Under the pieces are notes generated by a model that was given only the letters and a program-made list of their open reading frames with translations, was not told where the DNA came from and made no database searches. Both the position numbers and the translations under genes were made by a program. A stretch of DNA of 64,000 nucleotides. Source: Pseudomonas brassicacearum subsp. brassicacearum. Its GTDB lineage: Bacteria > Pseudomonadota > Gammaproteobacteria > Pseudomonadales > Pseudomonadaceae. Below, piece after piece: positions 18,465 through 27,235 of the stretch; within the stretch, counting starts at the first letter, position 1; each line of letters begins with the position of its first letter. The stretch is from positions 1-64,000 of the forward strand of contig NZ_VZPJ01000007.1 of the NCBI RefSeq assembly GCF_008801605.1, written 5' to 3'.

Positions 18465-18558
18465 CCTGTGGGAGCGAGCTTGCTCGCGATGAGGCCAGCC
18501 AGTTCAATACTCATGTAACTGAACCGCCGCCATCGCGAGCAAGCTCGCTCCCACAGGG
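18465..18558. repeat. REPIN (inverted REP doublet)
   Basis: Two REP palindromes face each other (CCTGTGGGAGCGAGCTTG ... CAAGCTCGCTCCCACAGG) with about 40 bases between. They fill most of the 305-base gap between the carotenoid-oxygenase and FAH genes. The rest of the gap, next to the FAH start (18292-18420), is AT-rich and probably holds the operon promoter. Confidence 0.88.
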
Positions 18559-18596
18559 ATTGTGCTTAATTGACGGGCATCAGGACCCGATGCCAA

Positions 18597-20045
18597 TCAA
18601 TCGATTGGTGCCCAGCAGCCATGCAGCGACATGCGCATCCGGAAGGGAATCCTGATGCGGGCAATGGGCCCGCTGGCCATGTCACGGGTGTCCAGCACAA
18701 CCAGCTCACTGCGTCCCTCTGCGATGAGGTTGAGCAGGGCTACGACGTAGCCATCGGCTTCCTCTGCATCCGCCGAGCGCGGTATGAAGATGGGTTCCTG
18801 GAAGCATCCGCTGTCGCCGGGAAACCAGGCGTCGGTGCGGCCTGTCTGCAGGTCCAGGTGCGCCAGCAGGTTGAAAAACTGGAAGGGGATTGGCCCATTC
18901 GCCGGGTTGTAGGGGCGCTCAGGATCGAAGGCGAGCAGGAAACCATGCTGGTACTTTCGACCGATGTAGCGATCATCACACCGTGGGAACTCGCAGGGAT
19001 ATTCCGTCAGTGGCTGCGGTTGAACGTCCTCCTGCGCGCCATGCAGGTCGAAGGTCCAGCGCATCAGGCTGGCGGCCAGGGTTTCAGGCGGTGGTACGTA
19101 GCCGTCGGCCTGGGGGAAGAAGTAGAAGATATTCCCGCCGGTGACCGGCATGTCCACATACACCTTGTCGTCCTCATCGAACGCATTGAGCGTATGCCCC
19201 TGGAAACCGTCCTTGGGCCCCTTGAACCAACGCACATCTTGCCCACGCCCGTTGCGCGGCACGATGGCGAACAGCTGGGGCAGGTCGGGTTGCCACTGGA
19301 AATGCGGCCCGCCGTTTTTCATGCGATCGACGTCAACCGTCAACGGAATCAACGGGAACACGACGTAGCGTTCGGTCACCGCGAAATCGTGCACCATGGC
19401 CGCATAAGGCGCCTGGAACCAGATCTCGTGCAGCAGCTTTCCGTCCGGCGAGATTTCGAAATAGGCCAGGTCGGGCGTGCCGTCGCCTTTGGCCTCATAA
19501 CTGCAGGCCAGCAGGTTGCCTGTCACCGGATCGAGTTTGGGGTGGGCGGTGAACGTCGCAGCTTTGATCTGCCCATCAAAGCTCCATTCGCCGAGGGTCT
19601 CCAGGGTTTCGAGATCCATCGCCCAAGGCAGGGCATCTTCCTTGAGCGCCAACAGGACGCCGTTGTGGGGGATGACGGTGGTGTTGGCGGTGGTGTTGTT
19701 TTTCGCCGCGAGGGGGTCATTGGTGTAGACGTTTCGATAGACGCCGTTGAGCGAACGCCCTTCACGGCGCTGGGCCAGCAGGCGATCGGTCTTCACGTAG
19801 CGGCGTCGCATCGAGACTTTGCCATTGGCAAAGTTGAAGCGGCTAACCATGCCGTCGCCGTTGAAGAAAATGTCGTTACCCAGCATGGGAGGGTACTGCG
19901 GGTCTGGCGCCACCTGATAAAAAGTCCCACAGATCGAAGCGGGCAGGATGCCTTCGATCTCAAGATCGAACACCTCTGCTTCCACGCGGCTGGGCGTATA
20001 GAGAGCGCCGGAAAATTCAGGGGTTTGAGGGAATGGAATACTCAT
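18597..20045 (-). CDS. Carotenoid-oxygenase family protein, lignostilbene/isoeugenol-type dioxygenase
   Basis: A 482-residue seven-bladed propeller non-haem iron oxygenase that splits a C=C bond into two carbonyls. The four iron-binding histidines are visible: H168 (TAHPKLDP), H219 (MVHDFAVT), H284 (QGHTLNAF) and H475 (SLHGCW). Y103 (GVYRN) and K135 (LALKED) occupy the positions that bind the substrate 4-hydroxyl in stilbene-cleaving relatives such as NOV1. This favours a p-hydroxylated stilbene or phenylpropene over a carotenoid. By eye it resembles isoeugenol monooxygenase. The product would be an aromatic aldehyde, matching the ALDH gene further down the cluster. It is 35 bases after the MFS gene. 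Confidence 0.85.
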   Translation of the reverse strand: MSIPFPQTPEFSGALYTPSRVEAEVFDLEIEGILPASICGTFYQVAPDPQYPPMLGNDIFFNGDGMVSRFNFANGKVSMRRRYVKTDRLLAQRREGRSLNGVYRNVYTNDPLAAKNNTTANTTVIPHNGVLLALKEDALPWAMDLETLETLGEWSFDGQIKAATFTAHPKLDPVTGNLLACSYEAKGDGTPDLAYFEISPDGKLLHEIWFQAPYAAMVHDFAVTERYVVFPLIPLTVDVDRMKNGGPHFQWQPDLPQLFAIVPRNGRGQDVRWFKGPKDGFQGHTLNAFDEDDKVYVDMPVTGGNIFYFFPQADGYVPPPETLAASLMRWTFDLHGAQEDVQPQPLTEYPCEFPRCDDRYIGRKYQHGFLLAFDPERPYNPANGPIPFQFFNLLAHLDLQTGRTDAWFPGDSGCFQEPIFIPRSADAEEADGYVVALLNLIAEGRSELVVLDTRDMASGPIARIRIPFRMRMSLHGCWAPID

Positions 20046-20080
20046 CGGGCAATCTCGTCAATGTGCGGGTTCGTTCATGT

Positions 20081-21262
20081 TCAGGCCGATTGCGGGGACA
20101 TCGCCGGCCCGGAAGGTTTCACGCCGCGGCGAAAGCGTGCAACGACCAGGCACGAGATCACCAAGGCTAGCAGATAGGCTGAGGCGGCCAGCCATCCGAC
20201 CGCGCGCAAGTGTCCCTCGCCCACGACCAGTGCGGCGCCAAACGGGCCGAGTCCCTGGCCGATGAAAATCGCAGCGTTACCCAGGCCTGCCAGTCGGCCG
20301 GAAGGGTCCAGTTCCGCCGCCATGGAAAGCAGGTAGGGCAGGCTGAAAAACCAGACCATATGGATCAGGCAGGCCGTGGTGATAAAGGCAACGGGGCTGG
20401 TGCCATAGACCATGATCAAAGTCGCCAGCAATGCCGTGCCGAAGCTCAACAGTTGTGGAAACAGCAGGCCCAGGCGCCGTCCGATCAGCCCGGCCAGCCC
20501 GGCGCCTAGGGCACCGGCAAGGATGCTGCCGCCGAGGATTCCGCCAATCTGCTGGGGCTCCAGGCCGATGCTCTTGCCGATGCGTTCCTGGTACACCCAC
20601 AGGGCGGAGTGGCCGAAGAACAGCAGGGCAAACAGCAGGATCAACAGCACGGCAGTGAGACCAAATGGCTGGATCGAGCCATTGGCCGCGCGATGGGCGT
20701 CCGGGTAGCGCTTGGGTACTCTCCAGCAACCCAGCGCCGCGAGCACGCTGGTGATCGCCAACAGGGAAAACGCGCCATTCACGCCAAATGCTTGAAGGAC
20801 CAGCGGCATGGAGGTCACCAGCAGCATGCCCCACAGCAGGTTGCCGATGTTGATGATCGCGAAAGTCGCGTCCTTGGACGTGCGCAGCGCTGCGGTGGCA
20901 TAGACAACCGCCATGACCGCGCCGCCGCTGGCGCCGCAGATCATCCTGGAAATGACCAGTCCGGCCTGGCTGTGCAGTTGTGTGCTGGCCAGGTTACCCA
21001 ATGCCAGGATCAACAAGGCCACCAGGGCGAAGCGACGGCGGTCGACGCTCGCCATGAATAGGGCGCAGACCCCGCAAGCGATGGCCATCGCCATGAGTTC
21101 AGCGGCGAAAAGAGCGCCGATTGCATTGAGCGGCAGGCCGAGTTGGTCGATCAAGGCACCGCCCAGGATCGGCTGGATCTGTAGAGTCCCCAGGGAAATG
21201 ACCATCATCAGGCAGATGGCGCCCAGTGATTTTTTGCTGTCGATGGAGTCGAGTGCGTTCAT
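20081..21262 (-). CDS. MFS transporter, putative aromatic substrate carrier
   Basis: A 393-residue protein with about twelve hydrophobic segments and a long central loop near 185-195. The MFS loop motif between helices 2 and 3 is weak (SVDRRRF). GAGGTG precedes the start. It lies between the outer-membrane channel and the carotenoid oxygenase in one minus-strand run, which suggests uptake of the aromatic substrate, although export cannot be excluded. Confidence 0.8.
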   Translation of the reverse strand: MNALDSIDSKKSLGAICLMMVISLGTLQIQPILGGALIDQLGLPLNAIGALFAAELMAMAIACGVCALFMASVDRRRFALVALLILALGNLASTQLHSQAGLVISRMICGASGGAVMAVVYATAALRTSKDATFAIINIGNLLWGMLLVTSMPLVLQAFGVNGAFSLLAITSVLAALGCWRVPKRYPDAHRAANGSIQPFGLTAVLLILLFALLFFGHSALWVYQERIGKSIGLEPQQIGGILGGSILAGALGAGLAGLIGRRLGLLFPQLLSFGTALLATLIMVYGTSPVAFITTACLIHMVWFFSLPYLLSMAAELDPSGRLAGLGNAAIFIGQGLGPFGAALVVGEGHLRAVGWLAASAYLLALVISCLVVARFRRGVKPSGPAMSPQSA

Positions 21263-21317
21263 GAAGCATCACCTCAGGTAAAGAGCCCGCTCATGCGTGA
21301 GCCGGCCTACACGTCAA

Positions 21318-22310
21318 TCAGAACTTGTGGACGTAGCGAACCTGCACCTGGTAATCCGCTCGGGAGCGGTTCTCGACGCCGGTTTCTTTATAGGTGTTGA
21401 GCCAGAAGGCTTTGTCTTCGGTGATTTTCCAGAACAGACCCGGGCCAAAGCCCAGCACCTTTTCCCGGGAGTCGGTCAGGGTGTTGCCGTTGACCTTGTC
21501 ATCCGAGATCTGCCGGAAGTAGTAGCCGTTGATGCCCACCGAGACCTTCGGAAACACTTCGTACGAGGCGGTGAAGTTGGCCCATGCCGACTGTCCTGAC
21601 TGGGTGTCGCGCACCGCTTGCCCTTCAAAGAACTGCTGCGAACTGCTCGCCGGATCGTCGTTCTTGAAGTTGTACAGATAGTTCAGTCTCCAGCTCACTT
21701 CCCAACGGGGTGCCGGCATCCAGGTCGCTGCCCAGTAGGGGTTCAGGGAGAAGTGGTTGGAGCCAGGGTTCAGGTCTTTGTCTTTGTCGTACTTGCCCGT
21801 TGGCAGGATGGTGTCGAAGGCCATGCGCTGCACGAAAACCGGCCGGCCGCTGGCGTCGACGATCGGATCGAACTGGACCTGTGGCCCGACCGTGACATCG
21901 CCCAGGCCGGTAGCGTTGTCCTTGAGCTTGGCACCGTTGTCACCGAAGTCGCCGTCCAGGGAAACAACGGGTACCAGCAGGCTCCAACCCAGGTGTGCCC
22001 CTCCCGCGAAGGTGTCGGGTGAGTAGTAGCTCAGCTGATTGATCATCGTGATGACGTTGATCTTCGGGTCATCGAAGGCGCCGTTTTTCTTGCCGCCGTT
22101 GGTCCTGATGCTGCTGGCGGTGCTGAACTTCAGGTAGGTCTGGTGAGTCAGCCCGGGTGGCCCCGCAAACCCGTCGTAGAAGCTGGTGCCGCCCAGGTTG
22201 ATACCGCTGGGTTGGCTTACGGAAGGTGGAGGAGGGCCGTCGGCTGCATGGGCGGCAAATGACGCGAAGCTGAGTGCCAGGCACGCTGGCAGGGATTTGG
22301 TCAGGCTCAT
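21318..22310 (-). CDS. Outer-membrane channel of the phenol MetA-pathway family
   Basis: A 330-residue secreted protein. The signal peptide ends at AAHAAD. Alternating beta strands follow and the chain ends in Phe (VRYVHKF), the usual C-terminal signature of barrels assembled by BamA. Motifs such as GLGDVTVGPQVQFDP, FDTILPTGKYDKD and NPGSNHFSLNPYWAATWMP are those of the Phenol_MetA_deg family, often found next to aromatic degradation genes as a diffusion channel. It is 55 bases before the MFS gene on the same strand. Confidence 0.85.
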   Translation of the reverse strand: MSLTKSLPACLALSFASFAAHAADGPPPPSVSQPSGINLGGTSFYDGFAGPPGLTHQTYLKFSTASSIRTNGGKKNGAFDDPKINVITMINQLSYYSPDTFAGGAHLGWSLLVPVVSLDGDFGDNGAKLKDNATGLGDVTVGPQVQFDPIVDASGRPVFVQRMAFDTILPTGKYDKDKDLNPGSNHFSLNPYWAATWMPAPRWEVSWRLNYLYNFKNDDPASSSQQFFEGQAVRDTQSGQSAWANFTASYEVFPKVSVGINGYYFRQISDDKVNGNTLTDSREKVLGFGPGLFWKITEDKAFWLNTYKETGVENRSRADYQVQVRYVHKF

Positions 22311-22454
22311 TGAAGTGGCTCTATTCTTGGAATTGTGAGCGGGGGAATGTCCCCTGGCACTTCGACTTTAAGTCCCGGTGTTGGGTGATGCTTGAGCGCA
22401 ACGGCCAGAGTTGACTGGGAGCGCCATGAACCCGGAGAAACGCGAGCGAACTGC

Positions 22455-23075
22455 TCAGCCGCCAGCGCCAACGGCGCGCCAGGCGGCCTCGGCCAGTTGC
22501 TGCCGGTAGAGTTCAGGGCTGCGTTTGACTCGGGCCGAGAGCCAGGCGCGGCAATAGCTCTCCGCTGAACCGATGATCAGTGACGGGATCAGTTCAAAAG
22601 GCAGGTCCTGCAAATCCTGCTGGTGGGCAGGGTCGCTGAACCATTGCTTGAGCGCGGCGTTCCTGGCGACATTCGCCTCGGCGAGCCGCTCGTTGAAGCT
22701 GCTGCGTGCGACCGCAAAGCGAGCCTGGTACTGGAACCGCGCCCAATCGGGTTGGCTGACCACCCAATCCACGTAGCTGAACACCAAGGCGTGGACCCAT
22801 TCCCTGGTTGACGTGACAGCGCCGAGGTAGCTGTCCCTGAGCCGTGCCTGGTCATCCAGGGCGGTCATGTACAACGCCGCGACCAAGCCTTCCTTGTTAT
22901 CGAAATGGTGATAGATCGCTCCCACGCTCATCTGGCTTTCGGCCCGGATGATGTCGATGGTGGTCGCTTCTATGCCCTGTTGGTTAAACAGCGCCAGGGC
23001 ACATCGGAGAATGTGCCGCTTGGACTCGGCACGGCGCCCTGGGTAGCAACGCTCGAGGAGATCGACAGGTTCCAT
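22455..23075 (-). CDS. TetR-family regulator of the aromatic uptake genes
   Basis: A 206-residue TetR protein. The helix-turn-helix lies at about 15-62 (TTIDIIRAESQMSVGAIYHH, then FDNKEGLVAALY). The start at 23075 (MEPVDLLERC) is preferred; a start at 23102 adds nine residues. It reads toward the outer-membrane channel gene, 144 bases further on, and is divergent from a small thioesterase-like gene across a striking palindromic region (23150-23188). The ligand-binding half is not diagnostic. Confidence 0.82.
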   Translation of the reverse strand: MEPVDLLERCYPGRRAESKRHILRCALALFNQQGIEATTIDIIRAESQMSVGAIYHHFDNKEGLVAALYMTALDDQARLRDSYLGAVTSTREWVHALVFSYVDWVVSQPDWARFQYQARFAVARSSFNERLAEANVARNAALKQWFSDPAHQQDLQDLPFELIPSLIIGSAESYCRAWLSARVKRSPELYRQQLAEAAWRAVGAGG

Positions 23076-23149
23076 TTTTCGGCCCAGGCAAAAAGGGGCC
23101 ATGGTAATTGAAACGACGGCCAGGCACGAGCGATTGACAGGGCGGACAT

Positions 23150-23188
23150 TTACAGAATATTGTTCTGTAACAGAGCAATATTCTGTAA
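23150..23188. promoter_or_regulatory. Nested palindromic operator, probable TetR site
   Basis: Perfect 13-base arms TTACAGAATATTG and CAATATTCTGTAA flank a 13-base centre that itself contains CTGTAACAG. It can be read as two overlapping ACAGA-N7-TCTGT sites. A further TTCTGT occurs at about 23198-23203. The position between the divergent TetR and thioesterase-like genes is typical of autoregulation. Confidence 0.65.
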
Positions 23189-23238
23189 TGGAATGATGTT
23201 CTGTCCGTGACTTCAATCCACCTGACCAGAGATCCCCC

Positions 23239-23679
23239 ATGAGCCAGACTCTCAGCATGTACCAAAGCGTTGGCCCGTCCGCTTTCAGCAATATGGCCTG
23301 CCAGATGGCACCGTATTTCGGCACCATCAACCCGGAAATTTCTGTGTTGACCCCCGGTCGCGGTGAAGTGAAGGTGCCGTTTCGCAAGGAAATCACCAAT
23401 CACCTGGCGTCCGTTCACGCGATCGCGTTGTGCAACGCGGCAGAACTGGCGGGCGGGATGATGACCGAGGTGTCCATCCCCAGCGGCGCGCGCTGGATTC
23501 CCAAAGGCATGACCGTCGAGTACTTGGCCAAGGCCAAGACCTCCATCCATGCGATTGCCGACGGTAGCGAAATCGACTGGCAGACTTCGGGCGACAAGAT
23601 TGTCCCGGTCGAGATCTTCGACGAGGCTGGGGTGAAGGTCTTCACGGCGCGCATCACCATGAATGTGAAAATCGGCTAG
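23239..23679 (+). CDS. DUF4442 hotdog-fold thioesterase-like protein
   Basis: A 146-residue protein matching the DUF4442/PaaI-like hotdog layout: helix-rich start (MSQTLSMYQSVGPSAFSNMA), central helix with HAIALCNAAELAGGMM, then strands ending EVKVFTARITMNVKIG. The family is related to acyl-CoA thioesterases, but the reaction is unproven. It is the only plus-strand gene of the aromatic region, divergent from the TetR gene and sharing its operator, so it is likely in the same regulon. Confidence 0.75.
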   Translation: MSQTLSMYQSVGPSAFSNMACQMAPYFGTINPEISVLTPGRGEVKVPFRKEITNHLASVHAIALCNAAELAGGMMTEVSIPSGARWIPKGMTVEYLAKAKTSIHAIADGSEIDWQTSGDKIVPVEIFDEAGVKVFTARITMNVKIG

Positions 23680-23692
23680 GTCGCCAGGCCCA

Positions 23693-24607
23693 TCAAACGT
23701 CGACTGTCTCCGCCAGATGCGCCATCAGCCACTGGCGGAAGAGGTTGACGCTTTGTCTGTTTGGGGCCCGGCCTTGAGGTTCCAGCAGGCAGAACTGCGC
23801 ATCGGTGCGCAGGATGGCTTGCGTCGGCCGCACCAGGTTGCCGGTTTGCAAGTGATTGCTGAGCAGGCCCGACCAGGCCAAGGCAATCCCCTGGCCAGCC
23901 AGCGCCGACTGGATCAACATGGAGTAGCTGTTGATATTGATGCGCCGTCGAGGTTCTGGCGCCTGGTAACCAAGGCGTTGGAACCATTCCTTCCAGCCAA
24001 TCCAGTCGCGGTGCTGGTCTTCCAGCCATAACCAGGTGCATCCGCCCAACTGCTTCAGCGTCTCGATCCCTGGATGCTGCGCCAGATAGGCAGGGCTGCA
24101 TACCGGGAAAATCTCTTCGTTGAATAACGGCGTGACTTTCATGTTTTTCGGCGGTGTGCTGCAGTAATACAGCGCCAGGTCACAGTCCAGCCGGGAAAAA
24201 TCACTGACTTGATCCGTCGCGATGATGCGCAGGTCAATCTCTTCATTCTGGCGCTGGAACTCCGACACGAGCGGCAGCAGCCACAATGAGGCCATCGCCG
24301 TACTGGTGACGACAGTGACCTGCTGCGCGCCTTGCCAATGGCGTATTCCCGCCGTGGCCTGGGCGATCTGTTGCAGCGTATCGCGCACGCTTTCGTAATA
24401 CTGGCTGCCGGTGGCGGTGAGGTTGATTTCGCGGGTCGTGCGGGTGAACAGCGCCGTGCCCAGGTAGTCTTCGAGCAAGCGCACCTGGCGGCTGATTGCG
24501 CCTTGGGTGACGTTCAGTTCGCGTGCCGCCACGGTGAAGCTCAAGTGGCGGGCGGCGGCCTCGAATGCCACCAGGCTGTTGAGGGGCGGCAAGGGTTGCA
24601 GTTTCAT
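23693..24607 (-). CDS. LysR-family regulator, GcvA-like
   Basis: A 304-residue LTTR with the N-terminal winged helix (FEAAARHLSFTVAARELNVT, QGAISRQVRLLEDYLG) and two effector subdomains. The opening LPPLNSLVAFEAAARH is typical of the GcvA subgroup. It follows the Rieske-reductase gene on the same strand with an 87-base gap and so forms the tail of the betaine demethylase unit. A second GcvA-like gene lies on the other side (27236-28174). Confidence 0.85.
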   Translation of the reverse strand: MKLQPLPPLNSLVAFEAAARHLSFTVAARELNVTQGAISRQVRLLEDYLGTALFTRTTREINLTATGSQYYESVRDTLQQIAQATAGIRHWQGAQQVTVVTSTAMASLWLLPLVSEFQRQNEEIDLRIIATDQVSDFSRLDCDLALYYCSTPPKNMKVTPLFNEEIFPVCSPAYLAQHPGIETLKQLGGCTWLWLEDQHRDWIGWKEWFQRLGYQAPEPRRRININSYSMLIQSALAGQGIALAWSGLLSNHLQTGNLVRPTQAILRTDAQFCLLEPQGRAPNRQSVNLFRQWLMAHLAETVDV

Positions 24608-24694
24608 CAGGCTGGGCCACTGTCTTATTAGGGTAAGCGCACGGAGATTGTGCAGAAGCCAGTGTGCAGTGACTACCTTATTCGCGATGCAAGG

Positions 24695-25831
24695 CTAAAG
24701 ATCAAGGACCAGGTCAGAAGTGGGCTTGCTGCAGCACAGCAAACGCAGGCCTTTGTCGATTTCCCGTTGCCGGATACCGCCGTTGTGATTCATCTCGACC
24801 GTACCCTGTAGCAGGGCGGTCTTGCAGGTGCCGCAAACGCCCTGGCTGCAGGAGGAGGGCACGATTGCCCCGGCCTTTTTTGCGGCGCTCAGCACGGTCT
24901 GATTGCCCGGCATGCTGAACGTCTTCCCCGAGCGCGACAAGGTTACCGTGAACACCTCCTGCTGATCGAGGGAAGGGGCTTGCTCGAGCAACGGTTCCTC
25001 GTTCAGTGCGCTGATGTCGAAGCTTTCCTGATGATAGTGGGCGAAATCGAACGCCGCTTCCCTGAGCAGCGACTTGACCGCTTCCATGTAGCCCTGGGGA
25101 CCACAGGTAAAGATTTCCCGTTCCTTGTAGTCCGGCACTTGCTGGCTCAGCAACGGCAAATCGAGCCGGCCTATCGGTTGCTGCCATTGAGCGGTGTCGC
25201 CAAGTCCTTCGCACACACTGATGACCCGCAGTCCCGGCATGGCGGCCTGCATGCGCGTCAATTCTGCGTGGAAGATGATATCGGCAGGAGTACGCGCGCT
25301 GTGTACGAAGACAATGTCGAGGTTGCCGGCCATGTCGCAGGCGGCCCGGGTCATCGACATCAGGGGCGTTACACCCGAGCCGGCCGACAGGTACAACAAC
25401 TTGGTCGCAGGATGGCCGACCGGTGTAAAGCTGCCCGCCGGACCGGACGCCTTCAGGCTGTCGCCGGGCTTGAGGTGGTCATGCAGCCAGTTCGATACCG
25501 CGCCCCCCGGCACACGTTTGACGGTAATGGAAAACGCAAAGGGCCGGGTCGGGGAGGACGACAGGGTGTAGCAGCGGAAGAGGGTCTGCCCGCCAATGAC
25601 CGGTGAGATCGTGATGAATTGACCGGGTTCGAAACTCAGTGCGCTGAAGTCCGCACAACGAAAAATGAAGGTTTTTACGTCATGGGTTTCCTGGCGCACA
25701 GCGCAGCATTGCAGGGTTTTCTGTTCCCCGCTGTGCCATTGCGAGCCGAACGTGCCCCAGGTGGTCGGATCGGTAAAGCGCTGGACCGCGCTGGTGTTTC
25801 CAGGACACGTCAGGTTTTCGTAAGTCGTCAT
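24695..25831 (-). CDS. Rieske-oxygenase reductase, GbcB-like (FAD, NAD and plant-type 2Fe-2S)
   Basis: A 378-residue electron-transfer protein that passes electrons from NAD(P)H to the Rieske oxygenase encoded just upstream. It has an FNR-like FAD domain with RCYTLSSSP, an NAD domain with SAGSGVTPLMSM and FTCGPQGYM, and a C-terminal ferredoxin with CSQGVCGTCK (from about 328) and a final Cys near 367. The order FAD-NAD-2Fe2S matches glycine-betaine demethylase subunit GbcB and stachydrine/carnitine relatives. The start at 25831 is chosen because AGGA is seven bases upstream; 25837 is too close to it. It begins ten bases after the oxygenase stop. Confidence 0.85.
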   Translation of the reverse strand: MTTYENLTCPGNTSAVQRFTDPTTWGTFGSQWHSGEQKTLQCCAVRQETHDVKTFIFRCADFSALSFEPGQFITISPVIGGQTLFRCYTLSSSPTRPFAFSITVKRVPGGAVSNWLHDHLKPGDSLKASGPAGSFTPVGHPATKLLYLSAGSGVTPLMSMTRAACDMAGNLDIVFVHSARTPADIIFHAELTRMQAAMPGLRVISVCEGLGDTAQWQQPIGRLDLPLLSQQVPDYKEREIFTCGPQGYMEAVKSLLREAAFDFAHYHQESFDISALNEEPLLEQAPSLDQQEVFTVTLSRSGKTFSMPGNQTVLSAAKKAGAIVPSSCSQGVCGTCKTALLQGTVEMNHNGGIRQREIDKGLRLLCCSKPTSDLVLDL

Positions 25832-25840
25832 GTTCATTCC

Positions 25841-27097
25841 TCACACGCCGTGGGCGGCCAGACGCGCCGCGTACCAGCGCGAGAACTGGTCGACATAGGT
25901 TTCGGTAAAGGCCGAGAACGGCCCGGGCGTGTAGGCGGGATCCTGGGTGCCGCTGTGGGTGATGCCGACGAGGCTGGCGTCTTGCAGGTTGGTCGCCGCC
26001 CAGACTTCGGTCAGCTTATCCACCTGGTAGTCGACGCCTTCGACGGCATCGGCATGAACCAGCCATTTGGTGCGCACCAGGGTTTTATCGGGTGCCAGCG
26101 GGATGATGTAGGAGACTACGGCGTGATCGCTCATGACATGGGTCCAGGAGTTGTGCGTCCAAAGATGCACGTCGCCCAAGTCGCGGCGGGTGAGGTCGCC
26201 AAACAGCCGGGTGCACGCCACGCGGGTGTCCAGGGTCTGGGATTCGCCGTTGCCGGCAATGGCCAGTCGCTGCGAGCGGAATTGGGTCACGGCGTCTTCA
26301 CCCAGGTGTTCGACGGCATCGCAGATATAGCCTTCGCGCTCCCAGTTGGCCTTGGTGTCGGCATTGCGGCGGTGATATTCGGCCAGTGCCTGAAGTGAAT
26401 CCTCGCCCAGCCCATCGGTGCAGAAACCGAAATCTTCGGGCAGGAAAGAAGCGGTCAATTCCGGGTGGGTGGCGGCGCAGTGATAACACTCGCGGTTATT
26501 CTCGATCACTAGTTTCCAATTGCCGTTCTCGATGATTTCCGATTCGTAGGCGATCTTTGAGTGGGCGATGTCGTATTGGGCGAAACGCGGCGTCATGACC
26601 TGGTCAAGGTACAGGATGTCTTCTGGTGGTTCGTCGCCGAGGCAGACGAAGACATGGGTGCCGATGACCCGGGTGTGCACAGGGATCAGGCTTTTGCATT
26701 TAGGGTCGAAGTCCTTGCCCATGTGTGCCGCATGTTTCAGGCTGCCATCCAGGTCGTAGCTCCACTGGTGGTAGGGGCAGACCAGCATGCCCACCGTCGA
26801 CTTGCCGGCCTGTTTCAGGCGAGCCCCGCGGTGACGGCAGACATTGCGAAACGCTTGCACGTGCTCGTCATCGTCGCGTACCAGGAGGATGGAGGATTTG
26901 CCAATATCAAGGGTCGAGACATCACCGGGTTCGGGGACATCGCTGGTGACGCCCACCAGAATCCAATGTTTGGTGAAGAAGACCTCGACATCGGTTTCAA
27001 AAATATCCTGGCGACCAAACAAACCGCCTGGCATGCCATGGCCGGGCGTGCGGTCGGCCAGGAGTTCACGATGGGTCTTCACGGCATTGATTGTCAT
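25841..27097 (-). CDS. Rieske non-haem iron oxygenase of the quaternary-amine demethylase group (GbcA/Stc2-like)
   Basis: A 418-residue oxygenase alpha subunit. The Rieske 2Fe-2S ligands are C87, H89, C107 and H110 (CRHRG ... CPYHQW). The mononuclear iron region NWKLVIENNRECYHCAATHP holds H206 and H211. A glutamate (E199) sits where most Rieske oxygenases have the bridging aspartate, as in GbcA, CntA and Stc2. These enzymes remove a methyl group from a quaternary ammonium compound as formaldehyde. Because the neighbours include a StcD-like enzyme and proline-linked genes, a cyclic betaine such as proline betaine is preferred over glycine betaine (inference). Confidence 0.85.
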   Translation of the reverse strand: MTINAVKTHRELLADRTPGHGMPGGLFGRQDIFETDVEVFFTKHWILVGVTSDVPEPGDVSTLDIGKSSILLVRDDDEHVQAFRNVCRHRGARLKQAGKSTVGMLVCPYHQWSYDLDGSLKHAAHMGKDFDPKCKSLIPVHTRVIGTHVFVCLGDEPPEDILYLDQVMTPRFAQYDIAHSKIAYESEIIENGNWKLVIENNRECYHCAATHPELTASFLPEDFGFCTDGLGEDSLQALAEYHRRNADTKANWEREGYICDAVEHLGEDAVTQFRSQRLAIAGNGESQTLDTRVACTRLFGDLTRRDLGDVHLWTHNSWTHVMSDHAVVSYIIPLAPDKTLVRTKWLVHADAVEGVDYQVDKLTEVWAATNLQDASLVGITHSGTQDPAYTPGPFSAFTETYVDQFSRWYAARLAAHGV

Positions 27098-27188
27098 TAT
27101 AGGTCTCGCTCACATTCAAATTGATCAGGCGGCGAGTACAGTTTGGAAAGGTGGAATAAGACCGTCAACGCGCTTTATTTTCACGCTC

Positions 27189-27207
27189 GCATAACTTTGC
27201 GTTATGC
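27189..27207. promoter_or_regulatory. LysR-type operator before the Rieske demethylase gene
   Basis: GCATAAC, five bases, GTTATGC: a perfect palindrome with the T-N11-A form expected of LysR regulators. It sits about 90-110 bases before the oxygenase start. A similar sequence (ATAAC-N5-CTTAT) lies before the binding-protein operon at 38080. Confidence 0.6.
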
Positions 27208-27235
27208 CTGAAAGTTGACTTTAACTTGTTGATTA

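Noticed and set aside
18570..20177. Plus-strand open frame of 535 codons opposite the carotenoid oxygenase
   Set aside because: Shadow of the oxygenase, which has all four iron histidines; no family features in the opposite frame.
25841..27097. Assignment as the housekeeping glycine-betaine demethylase GbcA
   Set aside because: The neighbours (StcD-like enzyme, PutA-type RHH, imine reductases) differ from the gbcAB-dgcAB-sox locus I know, so a paralogue for another betaine is more likely; not excluded.
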